Shown one piece after another: positions 9,401-16,599 of a DNA stretch of 64,000 nucleotides (within the stretch, counting starts at the first letter, position 1; every line of letters starts with the position of its first letter). The notes under the pieces were generated by a model. That model saw only the letters and a program-made list of their open reading frames with translations, ran no database searches and was not told where the DNA came from. This DNA comes from JAVBNT01 sp031551355 (lineage in GTDB: Bacteria; Vulcanimicrobiota; CADAWZ01). The position numbers were made by a program, and so were the translations under genes. The stretch covers positions 1 through 64,000 of the forward strand of contig JAVBNT010000025.1 of the NCBI GenBank assembly GCA_031551355.1. The letters run 5' to 3'.

Positions 9401-11238
9401 GTGTTCTTTTTACTTTGCCTTCAGAGATATATGAAGGAGATAAACTGGTCGTTCCCGTTTACATATCCAATAACACCCGGTCTCGGGCTAAGTTTTTTTT
9501 GCGTTGCGTGATTAGCGATGAAATTGCCATGGATGGTGCCGGTGACGTTAAAATCGAACTTTTACCGGGAGCATCCACTGTTAAGCGTTTCTATCTGAAA
9601 GCAGTAAAGCCGGGAGCGGCTTCAGTCTCTGTTTCTGTTCAGGACGGAAAATTTGAAGATACCCAAAATCATGGTGTAAACATACTGCCGAACGGATACT
9701 CGGATCTTAAGATTCTCAACGGTGTGTTCGGTGATTCCGGCGGAAAAATTTCGCTTTCAGATAAAGAACTGGCCGGAGTAAAGAATGCTGTACTTTATAT
9801 TGAACCTGGTTTTCTGACGATGTTGCTTGAGGCAAATAGGAATTTGAAGCATCATTTTTCAAGTACTTCTTATTATTCAATATACTCAATGAAGCTTAAA
9901 GCGATGATTTTGAAGTATATGGCGGATTCCAATAACTCCTCATTACCTGTATATAAAGAGATCGAGGGAGAGCTTATTATGGAATATCAGAATTTGCTGG
10001 TCTATAAGAGTGATGATGATATGTTTTCTGTTTTTGAAAATTCCAAGCCTTCAATTGGTGTAACGGCAAATACTCTTGATGCGCTTTCCTGCGTATCGTC
10101 ATTAATATTTGTGGATCCTGATTTGCAGTTCCGTGTCGCGGATAAACTGTTGGAGCTTCAAAGGCCGGACGGGTCCTGGGAAACAAGTCTGATCGTGTCC
10201 TCCAGGGTTTTGTTTGCGCTTGAAAGCTCCGGATATTCAAAAGATAAAAAATTTAAGAAAGGTCTTGAATATTTGAAAAAAGCAGTGAGGGAAACACAGG
10301 ACCCTTATGCTCTGGCATTGGCTGCAAGAGTATTTTATGGAAAAGACAAGGAAATTCTTGAAAAAATAACATCTTTACTGAATAAAAATCTTCTGCATAC
10401 GGCAGGAACATCTCACTGGAGTTCCAGTCAGGGATTGTTTAATTCGGTTCCCGGACTGGAGACCGATATTGAGACAACGGCACTTGCGCTGCGCGTTTTG
10501 AATCAGCATCCGGGATACGATGAGTCCGCGCGTCTGGCCACCGAATTTCTTATGAAAAACAGGGATAAGTATGGCGATTGGTATTCTCTGTCAGCCGCCT
10601 ATGAGAGCCTGGAAACACTGATGGCTGTTTACTCTAAAAAACCGCAAACCCAGATAGCTTTGAAAGCGTCTGTTAATAAAAAATCTTATGATTTTTCGGT
10701 TTTAACCGATTTGCATTCGGTTTACTCTGTAGACATTGATAAATCATGTTTGTTAAAGGACAATACCTTTAAGCTTAATACCCCCGCGGGGATTTACGGA
10801 ACATACCGCTTTGCCGTTTCTTCTGTCTCGGATAAGGCTCCCCCTGTAAAATCGGCCAATTTGGACGGACTAAAGTTAAAGTCTTCGTTTAGCAGAAAAA
10901 AATGCAGTATAGGGGATTCTGTTACTCAATATGTAACTCTTGTCAATGAAAGCGAAAATGAACTTAATAATTTGGCGATAGAAATACCTTATCCACCTGG
11001 ATTTTCTTTTGTAAAAAGCGGTGAAGACCGTGATGAATTTTTCGATTATGTCTATGATGCTAAAAAGGTTATCGTCTATTTGAAACCTCTCGCAAAGGAC
11101 GGCTCTGTGAAGATTTCCTTTAGGTTCAGAGCTATGCAGGAAGGCAGTGTTAAAGTGTCGGAATCTTCGGCTTATATATTTTTTAATCCGCTTAACAGGA
11201 TTTATTCCGGCCGCGAGTCTTTTAGTATTTCAAGATAG
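6436..11238 (+). CDS. Alpha-2-macroglobulin-like protein with a six-helix membrane insertion
   Basis: A 1600-residue protein. An N-terminal anchor helix (residues 15-36) is followed by repeated beta-sandwich MG domains (about 130-560), with MG2-type segments such as DNYSPGDAVVFQTEL and KSIYNAGDFIDL. Residues 665-890 contain six strongly hydrophobic helices. After them comes the A2M domain (about 930-1060: DTRTASKDGNAELTFSAPP, then SEIYEGDKLVVPVYISNN), an alpha-helical TED-like domain (about 1085-1390) and a C-terminal beta domain. The thioester CGEQ motif is absent, as in YfaS-like forms. Bacterial family members are thought to trap proteases in the periplasm; here the membrane block sits where the bait region normally lies. 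Start ATG 6436 has AAGGAGA 8 nt upstream. Its last 17 bp overlap the convergent ttcA-like gene. Confidence 0.8.
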   Translation: MPLTPNHGKWISRTSRIVLVFVIVLFLAVTAYFSFNNYFRGNVHGFVICPSVAISDSKFAATVVLRKVSDDTPLSDVVISSQLSDSSGKVLEKKSSETDLTGSSLLEIPVPDGISGPITFSCHARTSAGSFSFKKKIPVKEDWKIGFITDKDNYSPGDAVVFQTELSKNALPAAGDISLRMFDPSGNILFSTQGKASDLGVFSGTIPLGSRILPGLYKIDISSSKTAISRSLRVSAHSTDSLNLKINTFRGYFLPGRENYITLTVQDRFGAKVAGAEVFAAVSEKVDDNIDSRDQFQGETDLYGRFTFKYRPGMYEENVLSDKKAEILIEASAKNLGKDQVMAVKSYPFTEKQLGLYFFPEAKVLVPGLQNRIFLFVCTPDGAPAESEITVNLKEQKLYLETDKTGLTSFVMDPALQAGFVPMVKAKDSFGNKIETSFDFSSFIVPQTFVASAEKSIYNAGDFIDLKLRTTESASIFYLYLLSGNRILFSKMFAASEGTKMERFVLPFSAKGPCNMIVAKIDADGVFDRISIPVYIVEKKDANLSINTDKQTYFPYERAKIDFKLSGNVSDSSIITTSVTPNSIPFFIYDKDDLFIKTVPNPIALSMLSSLHSPLDPSADIAQNNMRVLTSVLYTGESREKLYFEDVYTSGIKSGYEKKITYYKDLLSLIVRVSLLLCLLTFSMLIVLVLFRFYALLSSNVHPLSIASPDELGSLLTLNIGIPFVIFLSSLTCFYFLFAKNISFDTFLSSNSVVWPVMIAVILLFLFALTLTHIISTFKAAKVSTSFIWSVRCTLVYTISLIIVLLFFMLSLRSNFDLLTLKTILTGNIFFIELAVVSFFLMPFIILSLSFAYFTRPMPLPFYRGILYFFGFLFVFLFSFVLFELFTGNTLVSIGLTDKLKIGSQHKEKRGGNENNYEANGSGELVRGMEYFGNSFLFDTRTASKDGNAELTFSAPPHPGEIFIQSMAYTKSGKTPSISKKITVVRPYSVLFTLPSEIYEGDKLVVPVYISNNTRSRAKFFLRCVISDEIAMDGAGDVKIELLPGASTVKRFYLKAVKPGAASVSVSVQDGKFEDTQNHGVNILPNGYSDLKILNGVFGDSGGKISLSDKELAGVKNAVLYIEPGFLTMLLEANRNLKHHFSSTSYYSIYSMKLKAMILKYMADSNNSSLPVYKEIEGELIMEYQNLLVYKSDDDMFSVFENSKPSIGVTANTLDALSCVSSLIFVDPDLQFRVADKLLELQRPDGSWETSLIVSSRVLFALESSGYSKDKKFKKGLEYLKKAVRETQDPYALALAARVFYGKDKEILEKITSLLNKNLLHTAGTSHWSSSQGLFNSVPGLETDIETTALALRVLNQHPGYDESARLATEFLMKNRDKYGDWYSLSAAYESLETLMAVYSKKPQTQIALKASVNKKSYDFSVLTDLHSVYSVDIDKSCLLKDNTFKLNTPAGIYGTYRFAVSSVSDKAPPVKSANLDGLKLKSSFSRKKCSIGDSVTQYVTLVNESENELNNLAIEIPYPPGFSFVKSGEDRDEFFDYVYDAKKVIVYLKPLAKDGSVKISFRFRAMQEGSVKVSESSAYIFFNPLNRIYSGRESFSISR

Positions 11239-11974
11239 AATTATCAGCTTCACTTACAGCCGGCTTATCCAGAAGGTAGTCTAATTTTATCCGTTCTCTG
11301 GTTGCCGCTTTGAAGATATTTTCTTTTATCCCTCTGTTTTGCCGGCGTAGCTCTTCGATTATTCTTTTCATCAAAGCTCTTTTGGAGTCATTTGCGTATT
11401 TGCATTCGGGCATTGCCGGATAGTTTTGTTTTGCAGTATATTTTTTTATATAACGTTCTTCCACGTAGGCAAATGGTCTTATTATATTCAGTTTTCCGTC
11501 GAAAATGGGTCTATTTGGCAGCATTGCGCTGATGTTGCCCTGAAAAAACAGGTTCATTAATATTGTTTCAGCGATATCGTCCTTATGGTGGGCAAATACG
11601 AGTTTACTGCAATTAAGCTCTTCACAGAGCCTGAACATTGTATCCCTTCTTCTTTTGGCGCACCAATAACAATAGCTCCTTTCCGCAGCCTTGCTTATGG
11701 GGGCTTTTTTTATTGTTATTTCCATTTTTTCAGATGCAAAATATTCTTTTATTATTTCAGCGCAGCCGTCTCCCATATCAATATGGACATTGGTTATTTT
11801 GAAATCAAACGGTGCTCTTTCTCTCCATTTTGGAAGAAGTCTGGCCAGAGTCAGGCTGTCTTTTCCGCCGGAAACAGCCATTGTCAGATTGTCGCCGGGT
11901 GAAATCATCCGGTAATCGAAAATAGCCTTGCCCATGGTTTTTGAGATATGGTGCTCAAGATAAGATTCTTTCAT
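11222..11974 (-). CDS. TtcA-family tRNA thiolation ATPase
   Basis: A 250-residue PP-loop protein. AVSGGKDSLTLARL (about 33-46) is the ATP-pyrophosphatase loop. CYWC (about 106-109) and a later PECK cysteine match the three ligands that hold the 4Fe-4S cluster in TtcA, and FAHHKDDIAETILMN is the family helix. TtcA converts C32 of tRNA to 2-thiocytidine; related TtuA/Ncs6 proteins thiolate other positions, so the exact nucleotide is uncertain. No clear Shine-Dalgarno precedes ATG 11974. The 3' end overlaps the alpha-2-macroglobulin gene by 17 bp. Confidence 0.85.
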   Translation of the reverse strand: MKESYLEHHISKTMGKAIFDYRMISPGDNLTMAVSGGKDSLTLARLLPKWRERAPFDFKITNVHIDMGDGCAEIIKEYFASEKMEITIKKAPISKAAERSYCYWCAKRRRDTMFRLCEELNCSKLVFAHHKDDIAETILMNLFFQGNISAMLPNRPIFDGKLNIIRPFAYVEERYIKKYTAKQNYPAMPECKYANDSKRALMKRIIEELRRQNRGIKENIFKAATRERIKLDYLLDKPAVSEADNSILKY

Positions 11975-12226
11975 TTTGGGAAAAATTAAATATTTATTTC
12001 TTTTTTCCTGTGTTAAATGTATTTTTTTATATTGTTGCCTGGATTTTCGTTATATTTGCAGAAATAGGCAATAATCGGCTGATAATTGATAAAATGGCGT
12101 TATTTTTTAATATTTGTTCATTTTTCAATAAATAAATAATTATTGCAGAAGGAATCAATAAAATAAAGGTTAAATTTAATTTCTAAAGTTTTATTTTAAT
12201 ATAATACTGAAAAGGAGAGTTGCATA

Positions 12227-13963
12227 TTGAAGTTAAGTGATTTGTTCCGAACGAAGACAGTGGAATGTATTTTGCATGAATGCAGTGTTTCTCAAAGTCA
12301 ACTGAAACGTGCCTTAGGTCCTTTGGATCTTGTTTTTCTGGGCATCGGTGCTATTATCGGTGCCGGAATTTTTGTTATTACGGGAACAGCCGCTGCCGGT
12401 GGCGCCAGTCATATCGGCGCAGGACCGGCAATTGTTGTCAGTTTTCTGATAACCGGAATTGCCTGTGGTTTCGCCGCCCTTTGCTATGCGGAGTTTGCCT
12501 CCATGATTCCGGTTGCCGGCAGTGCTTATACTTATTCGTATGCAACTTTGGGTGAATTTATCGCCTGGATTATCGGCTGGGATTTAATTCTCGAATATAT
12601 GGTCGCTTCGGCGGCGGTTGCCATCGGCTGGTCCGGCTATTGTAAATCGTTTTTAACGACTTTGAGCGGCGGGCGTTTCGAGATTCCGGGATTTCTTACA
12701 ACCGATGTTATGACGGTTGTGGAGGCCTTGAACCATCCCGGCAAGTATATTGACAAGTTTGCCCCCAAGTTTCCTGAATTGGCGGCGAAAGTCTCTGCTG
12801 TTGCTGCGGATCCCGGTATTCATGATAAGCCGGAGCAAATGCTGCAGCTTATAAATTCCGTTCCGGCGGCAATAAACCCGCTGACATCGGATCCTGTGCT
12901 AATGAAATTTCATGCCCTTCTGACCACTGTTGTCGGCGCTCCTCACATAGGAAATATACCTCTATGTATAAATTTGCCGGCTGTTCTTGTAATATTGGGA
13001 ATAACTTTGCTTCTCGTTGTCGGCATTTCGGAAAGTGCCAAGACGAACAATATTATTGTCGCGCTTAAATTTGTCATACTGGCTGTTTTTGCGATCGTCG
13101 GCCTGCAGCATATTGACCCTAAAAACTGGACTCCCTTTATGCCTAACGGCATTAAAGGTATACAAACCGGCGCGGCGATGATTTTCTTTGCTTATATAGG
13201 TTTTGACGCCATATCCACTACGGCGGAGGAAGCCAAAAATCCGGGAAAAGATATGCCGATCGGTATTATCGGTGCTCTTACCGTTTGTACCGTTATGTAT
13301 ATTGTTGTTTCCGGAATTATGACCGGTATTTGTCCCTGGAATATGCTTGGAACTGCCGAACCTGTCGCAACGGCTCTTAATTATGTCGGCGAACACTTTA
13401 TTGCTTCCTACATTGTTTCGGTCGGCGCCGTTGTCTCGCTGCTGGCTGTTTTGATTGTTATGCTTATGGCTCAGCCAAGAGTTTTTATGTGTATGGGGCG
13501 CGACGGTTTAATGCCCAAATGGTTTTCAAAAATACACCCAAAATTTAAAACACCTTATAGAAGCACTATTATCAATGGTTTAATTGTTGCTGTTATTGCC
13601 GGTGTTTTTAATATCAACGAAATAGCCGAGCTGTGTAATATCGGAACCCTTTTTGCTTTTGTTCTGGTTTGTGCGTCGGTAATAGTTCTCCGCTACCGTT
13701 CTCCGCATCTACACAGACCGTTTAAGACCCCGTTTGTTCCGGTTGTGCCTATTCTTGGAGTGCTGACCTGCCTTTATCTGATGCTTGGATTGCCGATGAC
13801 AACCTGGATAAGATTTGTTGCCTGGCTTGGAATAGGATTGGTTATTTACTTCATTTACAGTCATAAACACACCAGCTATACTACTGTTGTTCCGGCAGTA
13901 GCGGAGGGTGAGCCCGCTACTGAACCGGCTGATGCCGGCGGAGAAGAAGGTAAAAGGGGCTAA
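12227..13963 (+). CDS. APC-family amino acid permease
   Basis: A 578-residue inner-membrane transporter of the cationic amino acid transporter (CAT) branch of the APC superfamily, with about 12-14 helices. The first helix carries GIGAIIGAGIFVITGTAAA, the substrate-binding unwound segment; FFAYIGFDAISTTAEE marks helix 6. It has an unusually long loop between the early helices (residues 150-230). The start is TTG 12227, with AAGGAGA 8 nt upstream. The substrate cannot be named from sequence. A paralog lies at 20260-21828. A terminator follows the stop. Confidence 0.9.
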   Translation: MKLSDLFRTKTVECILHECSVSQSQLKRALGPLDLVFLGIGAIIGAGIFVITGTAAAGGASHIGAGPAIVVSFLITGIACGFAALCYAEFASMIPVAGSAYTYSYATLGEFIAWIIGWDLILEYMVASAAVAIGWSGYCKSFLTTLSGGRFEIPGFLTTDVMTVVEALNHPGKYIDKFAPKFPELAAKVSAVAADPGIHDKPEQMLQLINSVPAAINPLTSDPVLMKFHALLTTVVGAPHIGNIPLCINLPAVLVILGITLLLVVGISESAKTNNIIVALKFVILAVFAIVGLQHIDPKNWTPFMPNGIKGIQTGAAMIFFAYIGFDAISTTAEEAKNPGKDMPIGIIGALTVCTVMYIVVSGIMTGICPWNMLGTAEPVATALNYVGEHFIASYIVSVGAVVSLLAVLIVMLMAQPRVFMCMGRDGLMPKWFSKIHPKFKTPYRSTIINGLIVAVIAGVFNINEIAELCNIGTLFAFVLVCASVIVLRYRSPHLHRPFKTPFVPVVPILGVLTCLYLMLGLPMTTWIRFVAWLGIGLVIYFIYSHKHTSYTTVVPAVAEGEPATEPADAGGEEGKRG

Positions 13964-13990
13964 GGCAGTCTCTGAGCCTATTTTCTTTAC

Positions 13991-14027
13991 AAGCCGCAAG
14001 ACGAGTCCCTTGTTTTGCGGCTTTTTT
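13991..14027 (+). terminator. Rho-independent terminator after the permease
   Basis: AAGCCGCAA (13991-13999) pairs with TTGCGGCTT (14015-14023), followed by TTTTT. Confidence 0.75.
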
Positions 14028-14041
14028 ATCAAGGAGGGCAG

Positions 14042-14572
14042 ATGGTTTTTTACGGAAATAGAAAAAGGTTTAAATTGTTGAAATTGACCGGATATTTACT
14101 TGCTTTGCTGATATTTTCTTTTGCCTGTTTTCTAAATATGCAGCATGAAGCGGTCAGGGCAAATTTGTTTTTGCTTTTTTCCTTTGTTGTTTTTTTTGTA
14201 ACGTTTTTTATTTCGAAAAGGTTTGAAACAGGTTTGCTGAGTATTGGGCCGCAGGGAGTGGAGTTTGTAATTGGTCTGCGCATGGTCAGCATAGACTGGG
14301 ACAACATTGAAAAAGTGGAACTTTTTACGTTTAAAAATCGCAAATGCCTTGGGATTTCAATGAAAAGCATTGATTTTGCTCCGGCCAGTTTGCTGCGGAT
14401 TTTTGAGTTAAACAGGTCGGAAACATCGTATCATGCAAGTTTTGAACAAAAGTCTTTTGAGCTGTGTATTGACGATATTTTTTCAAATGTTTCGGGTTTT
14501 TTGAAAAATCCTGAAACGAGGTCTGTCCTTTCTCAAGAGACTGAGGGGCTGGACCGGGAGAGTAATGTTTAA
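14042..14572 (+). CDS. Small membrane protein with PH-like domain
   Basis: A 176-residue protein. Two membrane helices (about residues 10-30 and 38-58) are followed by a soluble domain beginning SIGPQGVEFVIGLRMVSIDW with a following DNIEKVELF strand, a pattern seen in bacterial PH-like membrane proteins (STM3941-like). Function unknown. Start ATG 14042 has AAGGAGG 4-5 nt upstream; an in-frame upstream ATG at 14015 lies inside the preceding terminator and is unlikely. The gene appears to be monocistronic. Confidence 0.65.
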   Translation: MVFYGNRKRFKLLKLTGYLLALLIFSFACFLNMQHEAVRANLFLLFSFVVFFVTFFISKRFETGLLSIGPQGVEFVIGLRMVSIDWDNIEKVELFTFKNRKCLGISMKSIDFAPASLLRIFELNRSETSYHASFEQKSFELCIDDIFSNVSGFLKNPETRSVLSQETEGLDRESNV

Positions 14573-14628
14573 CTGTAGCCGATAAGTGTTTTCCGCGGCG
14601 GTAATAATTATTGGGAGGCAGACAAGCG

Positions 14629-15130
14629 GTGAAGAAAATATTTAGATCTTTGTTATTTTTTTATTTTTAAGTTTTTTAATGCATATGCCTCCACTCCTGC
14701 GTCTATAAGCGGTATTGCTCCTGCCAGAGCTTTTCCAGGAGATACCGTTGTTATTAAGGGAGAAAAATTTGCGGAAATAAAACTTTTGAATTCGGTTTTT
14801 TTCGGGGATTTAGAAGGTAAAGTTATTTCTGCAAACGAGCGGGAAATAAAAATTGTTGTTCCTGAGAAAGCAAGAAACTGCAATGTCGTTATTGTTCGTG
14901 GAGACAGCCGCAGTAATCTTTTTGAATTTTATGTGCTTCCCTGCCTTGGTCTGCAGCTCGTTCCTCAGGAACTTTACATTGGCGGCAGTGCCGTAATATC
15001 AGTTAATGTTTATGGTTCTGTAAAACCAAGCCTGAACGCAATGAAGATGACAAACAGCGTCAGGGTTTAGAGCGCAAACGTAAAGAATAGGGCTAAGGAA
15101 AATAAGACTGAAGCGCCTCCGCCGCCGTGA
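14629..15130 (+). pseudogene. Frameshifted IPT/TIG secreted protein, paralog of the next gene
   Basis: A GTG at 14629 with GGGAGG upstream starts a signal peptide (VKKIFRSLLFFYF) that stops at once at 14668. One frame over, the sequence continues FFNAYASTPASISGIAPARA and then a clear IPT/TIG immunoglobulin-like domain (GDTVVIKGEKFAE, VFFGDLEGKV, IVVPEKARN). A one-base shift in the T7 run at 14656-14662 would join the two parts. The reading frame ends at TAG 15068-15070, and the same frame then stays open to TGA 15128-15130, giving a Pro-rich end. The domain aligns closely with residues 30-145 of the intact gene at 15314, so the pair arose by tandem duplication. A sequencing error or phase-variable tract are alternatives to true decay. 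Confidence 0.65.
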
Positions 15131-15168
15131 ACGTTGTATTAGTTTTAAAGTAGATTTTTTATATTTGC

Positions 15169-15198
15169 AAGGGGCTGTCATGCTAACGGCGCCCCCTT
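15169..15198 (+). repeat. Dispersed hairpin element, copy B
   Basis: AAGGGG (15169-15174) pairs with CCCCTT (15193-15198) around a conserved CTGTCATGCTAACGGC core. This matches the reverse complement of 194-224 at most positions. It lies between the two IPT paralogs and may act as a transcript-end hairpin. Confidence 0.55.
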
Positions 15199-15313
15199 GT
15201 TTCGTTTATGACAAATATTTTGTGACTGAATTGATAAAGAGGAAAAAGGTAGCATGTAGGAAGAAAATATTTAATTAGATTTTTTTATTTTTATTGGGAG
15301 AGTTTTTATATCA

Positions 15314-16555
15314 ATGGTTAGATTTATTTTTATTTTAATATTGACATTTATTTTTTCCCCGGCAACAGTTTTTTCACAGCCTCAAAACGAGAAACCGGTT
15401 ATTAAGGAGGTTACGCCTTTAAAAGCTTACTCCGGTGAGTCTATTACGATAAAGGGTGAACATTTCAGTAAGATTAAGCAGCAAAATTTAGTTTTTTTTG
15501 ATAAACTTCAAGCAGAAGTAAAGTCAGCTAATGAGGACTTTATCGAGGTTATTGTTCCTGAAAACGCCAAAGTTTCCAACTTGTACGTAGAGGTTTCCGG
15601 ACAGAAGAGCAATGAATTTAAGTTTTATGTTCTTCCTTATGTTGAGCTTAAGCTTGCCTCAAGTAAGATAGAGATAGGGAAAAAGACTAAAGGCATTATA
15701 AAGGTTTATGGCTCTAAAAAGCCATGGACTGTGCAAGTTATAAATAAGTACTATGAAATAATAGATATAGATGGCGGCCGTGAGATTACTCTTACAACAT
15801 CCGGCGGAGAAGATAACGTCGCTGAAATTGGAATTATTGCCAAAAAGAAAGGTAATTTTAACATAAACTTTAAAGTCTTGTCAGGAGACCCTCAGGCCAA
15901 AAGAGAAGACTCTTTGGACTCTGAAAAAATACCGAAAGAGAATACACCGGCAGAAGAAGCCCTGAAGAAGGCTGAAGACAAGAAGCGCAGTGAAGAAGAG
16001 GCGCTGAAAAAGGCTGAAGACAAGAAACGCAGTGAAGAAGAGGCGCTGAAAAAGGCTGAAGACAAGAAACGCAGTGAGGAAGAAGCCCTGAAGAAGGCTG
16101 AAGACAAGAAACGCAGTGAAGAAGAGGCGCTGAAAAAGGCTGAAGACAAGAAGCGCAGTGAAGAAGAAGCCCTGAAGAAGGCTGAAGACAAGAAACGCAG
16201 TGAAGAAGAGGCGCTGAAAAAGGCTGAAGACAAGAAGCGCAGTGAGGAAGAAGCCCTGAAGAAGGCTGAAGACAAGAAACGCAGTGAGGAAGAAGCCCTG
16301 AAGAAGGCTGAAGACAAGAAACGCAGTGAGGAAGAAGCCCTGAAGAAGGCTGAAGACAAGAAGCGCAGTGAGGAAGAAGCCCTGAAGAAGGCTGAAGACA
16401 AGAAACGCAGTGAAGAAGAGGCGCTGAAGAAAGCTGAAGACAAGAAACGCAGTGAGGAAGAAGCCCTGAAGAAAAATCCTCCGGCAAAATCTGTTGACGA
16501 TTTGAATATTCCTGACACCAAGGAGACTTTTTTCCGCCCTAAAAATGATTTTTAG
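15314..16555 (+). CDS. Secreted IPT/TIG protein with long charged repeat tail
   Basis: A 413-residue protein. A signal peptide (residues 1-21, cleavage predicted after VFS) leads into an IPT/TIG domain (about 28-105: VIKEVTPLKAYSGESITIKG and similar) and a second beta domain (about 110-195). Residues 214-387 are twelve exact or near-exact copies of a 14-residue charged unit (EEALKKAEDKKRSE) plus a partial copy, predicted to form one long helix or coiled coil. A short tail follows. A wall-, periplasm- or surface-spanning rod is a reasonable inference, but function is unknown. Start ATG 15314 has GGGAGAG about 12 nt upstream. The decayed copy lies just upstream. Confidence 0.75.
   Translation: MVRFIFILILTFIFSPATVFSQPQNEKPVIKEVTPLKAYSGESITIKGEHFSKIKQQNLVFFDKLQAEVKSANEDFIEVIVPENAKVSNLYVEVSGQKSNEFKFYVLPYVELKLASSKIEIGKKTKGIIKVYGSKKPWTVQVINKYYEIIDIDGGREITLTTSGGEDNVAEIGIIAKKKGNFNINFKVLSGDPQAKREDSLDSEKIPKENTPAEEALKKAEDKKRSEEEALKKAEDKKRSEEEALKKAEDKKRSEEEALKKAEDKKRSEEEALKKAEDKKRSEEEALKKAEDKKRSEEEALKKAEDKKRSEEEALKKAEDKKRSEEEALKKAEDKKRSEEEALKKAEDKKRSEEEALKKAEDKKRSEEEALKKAEDKKRSEEEALKKNPPAKSVDDLNIPDTKETFFRPKNDF
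15953..16474 (+). repeat. Tandem 42-bp repeats, 12 full copies plus a partial
   Basis: In-frame 42-bp units encode the 14-residue repeat of the IPT protein. Two synonymous versions alternate in a mosaic (GAGGCGCTGAAAAAG and GAAGCCCTGAAGAAG), with AAG/AAA and GAA/GAG exchanges. That pattern fits repeated duplication and recombination, so copy number probably varies between strains. Confidence 0.95.
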
Positions 16556-16599
16556 TAGTTTTATTTTTACTTTTTGGCTTTAAGGAGCTGAGAATCAAT

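Noticed and set aside
15953..16474. Tandem repeats considered as a CRISPR array
   Set aside because: The units are contiguous coding repeats with no unique spacers between them.
15870..16521. Two long antisense open frames across the 42-bp repeat
   Set aside because: They arise because the repeat length is a multiple of three and lacks stops on the other strand; no ribosome site or independent composition supports them.
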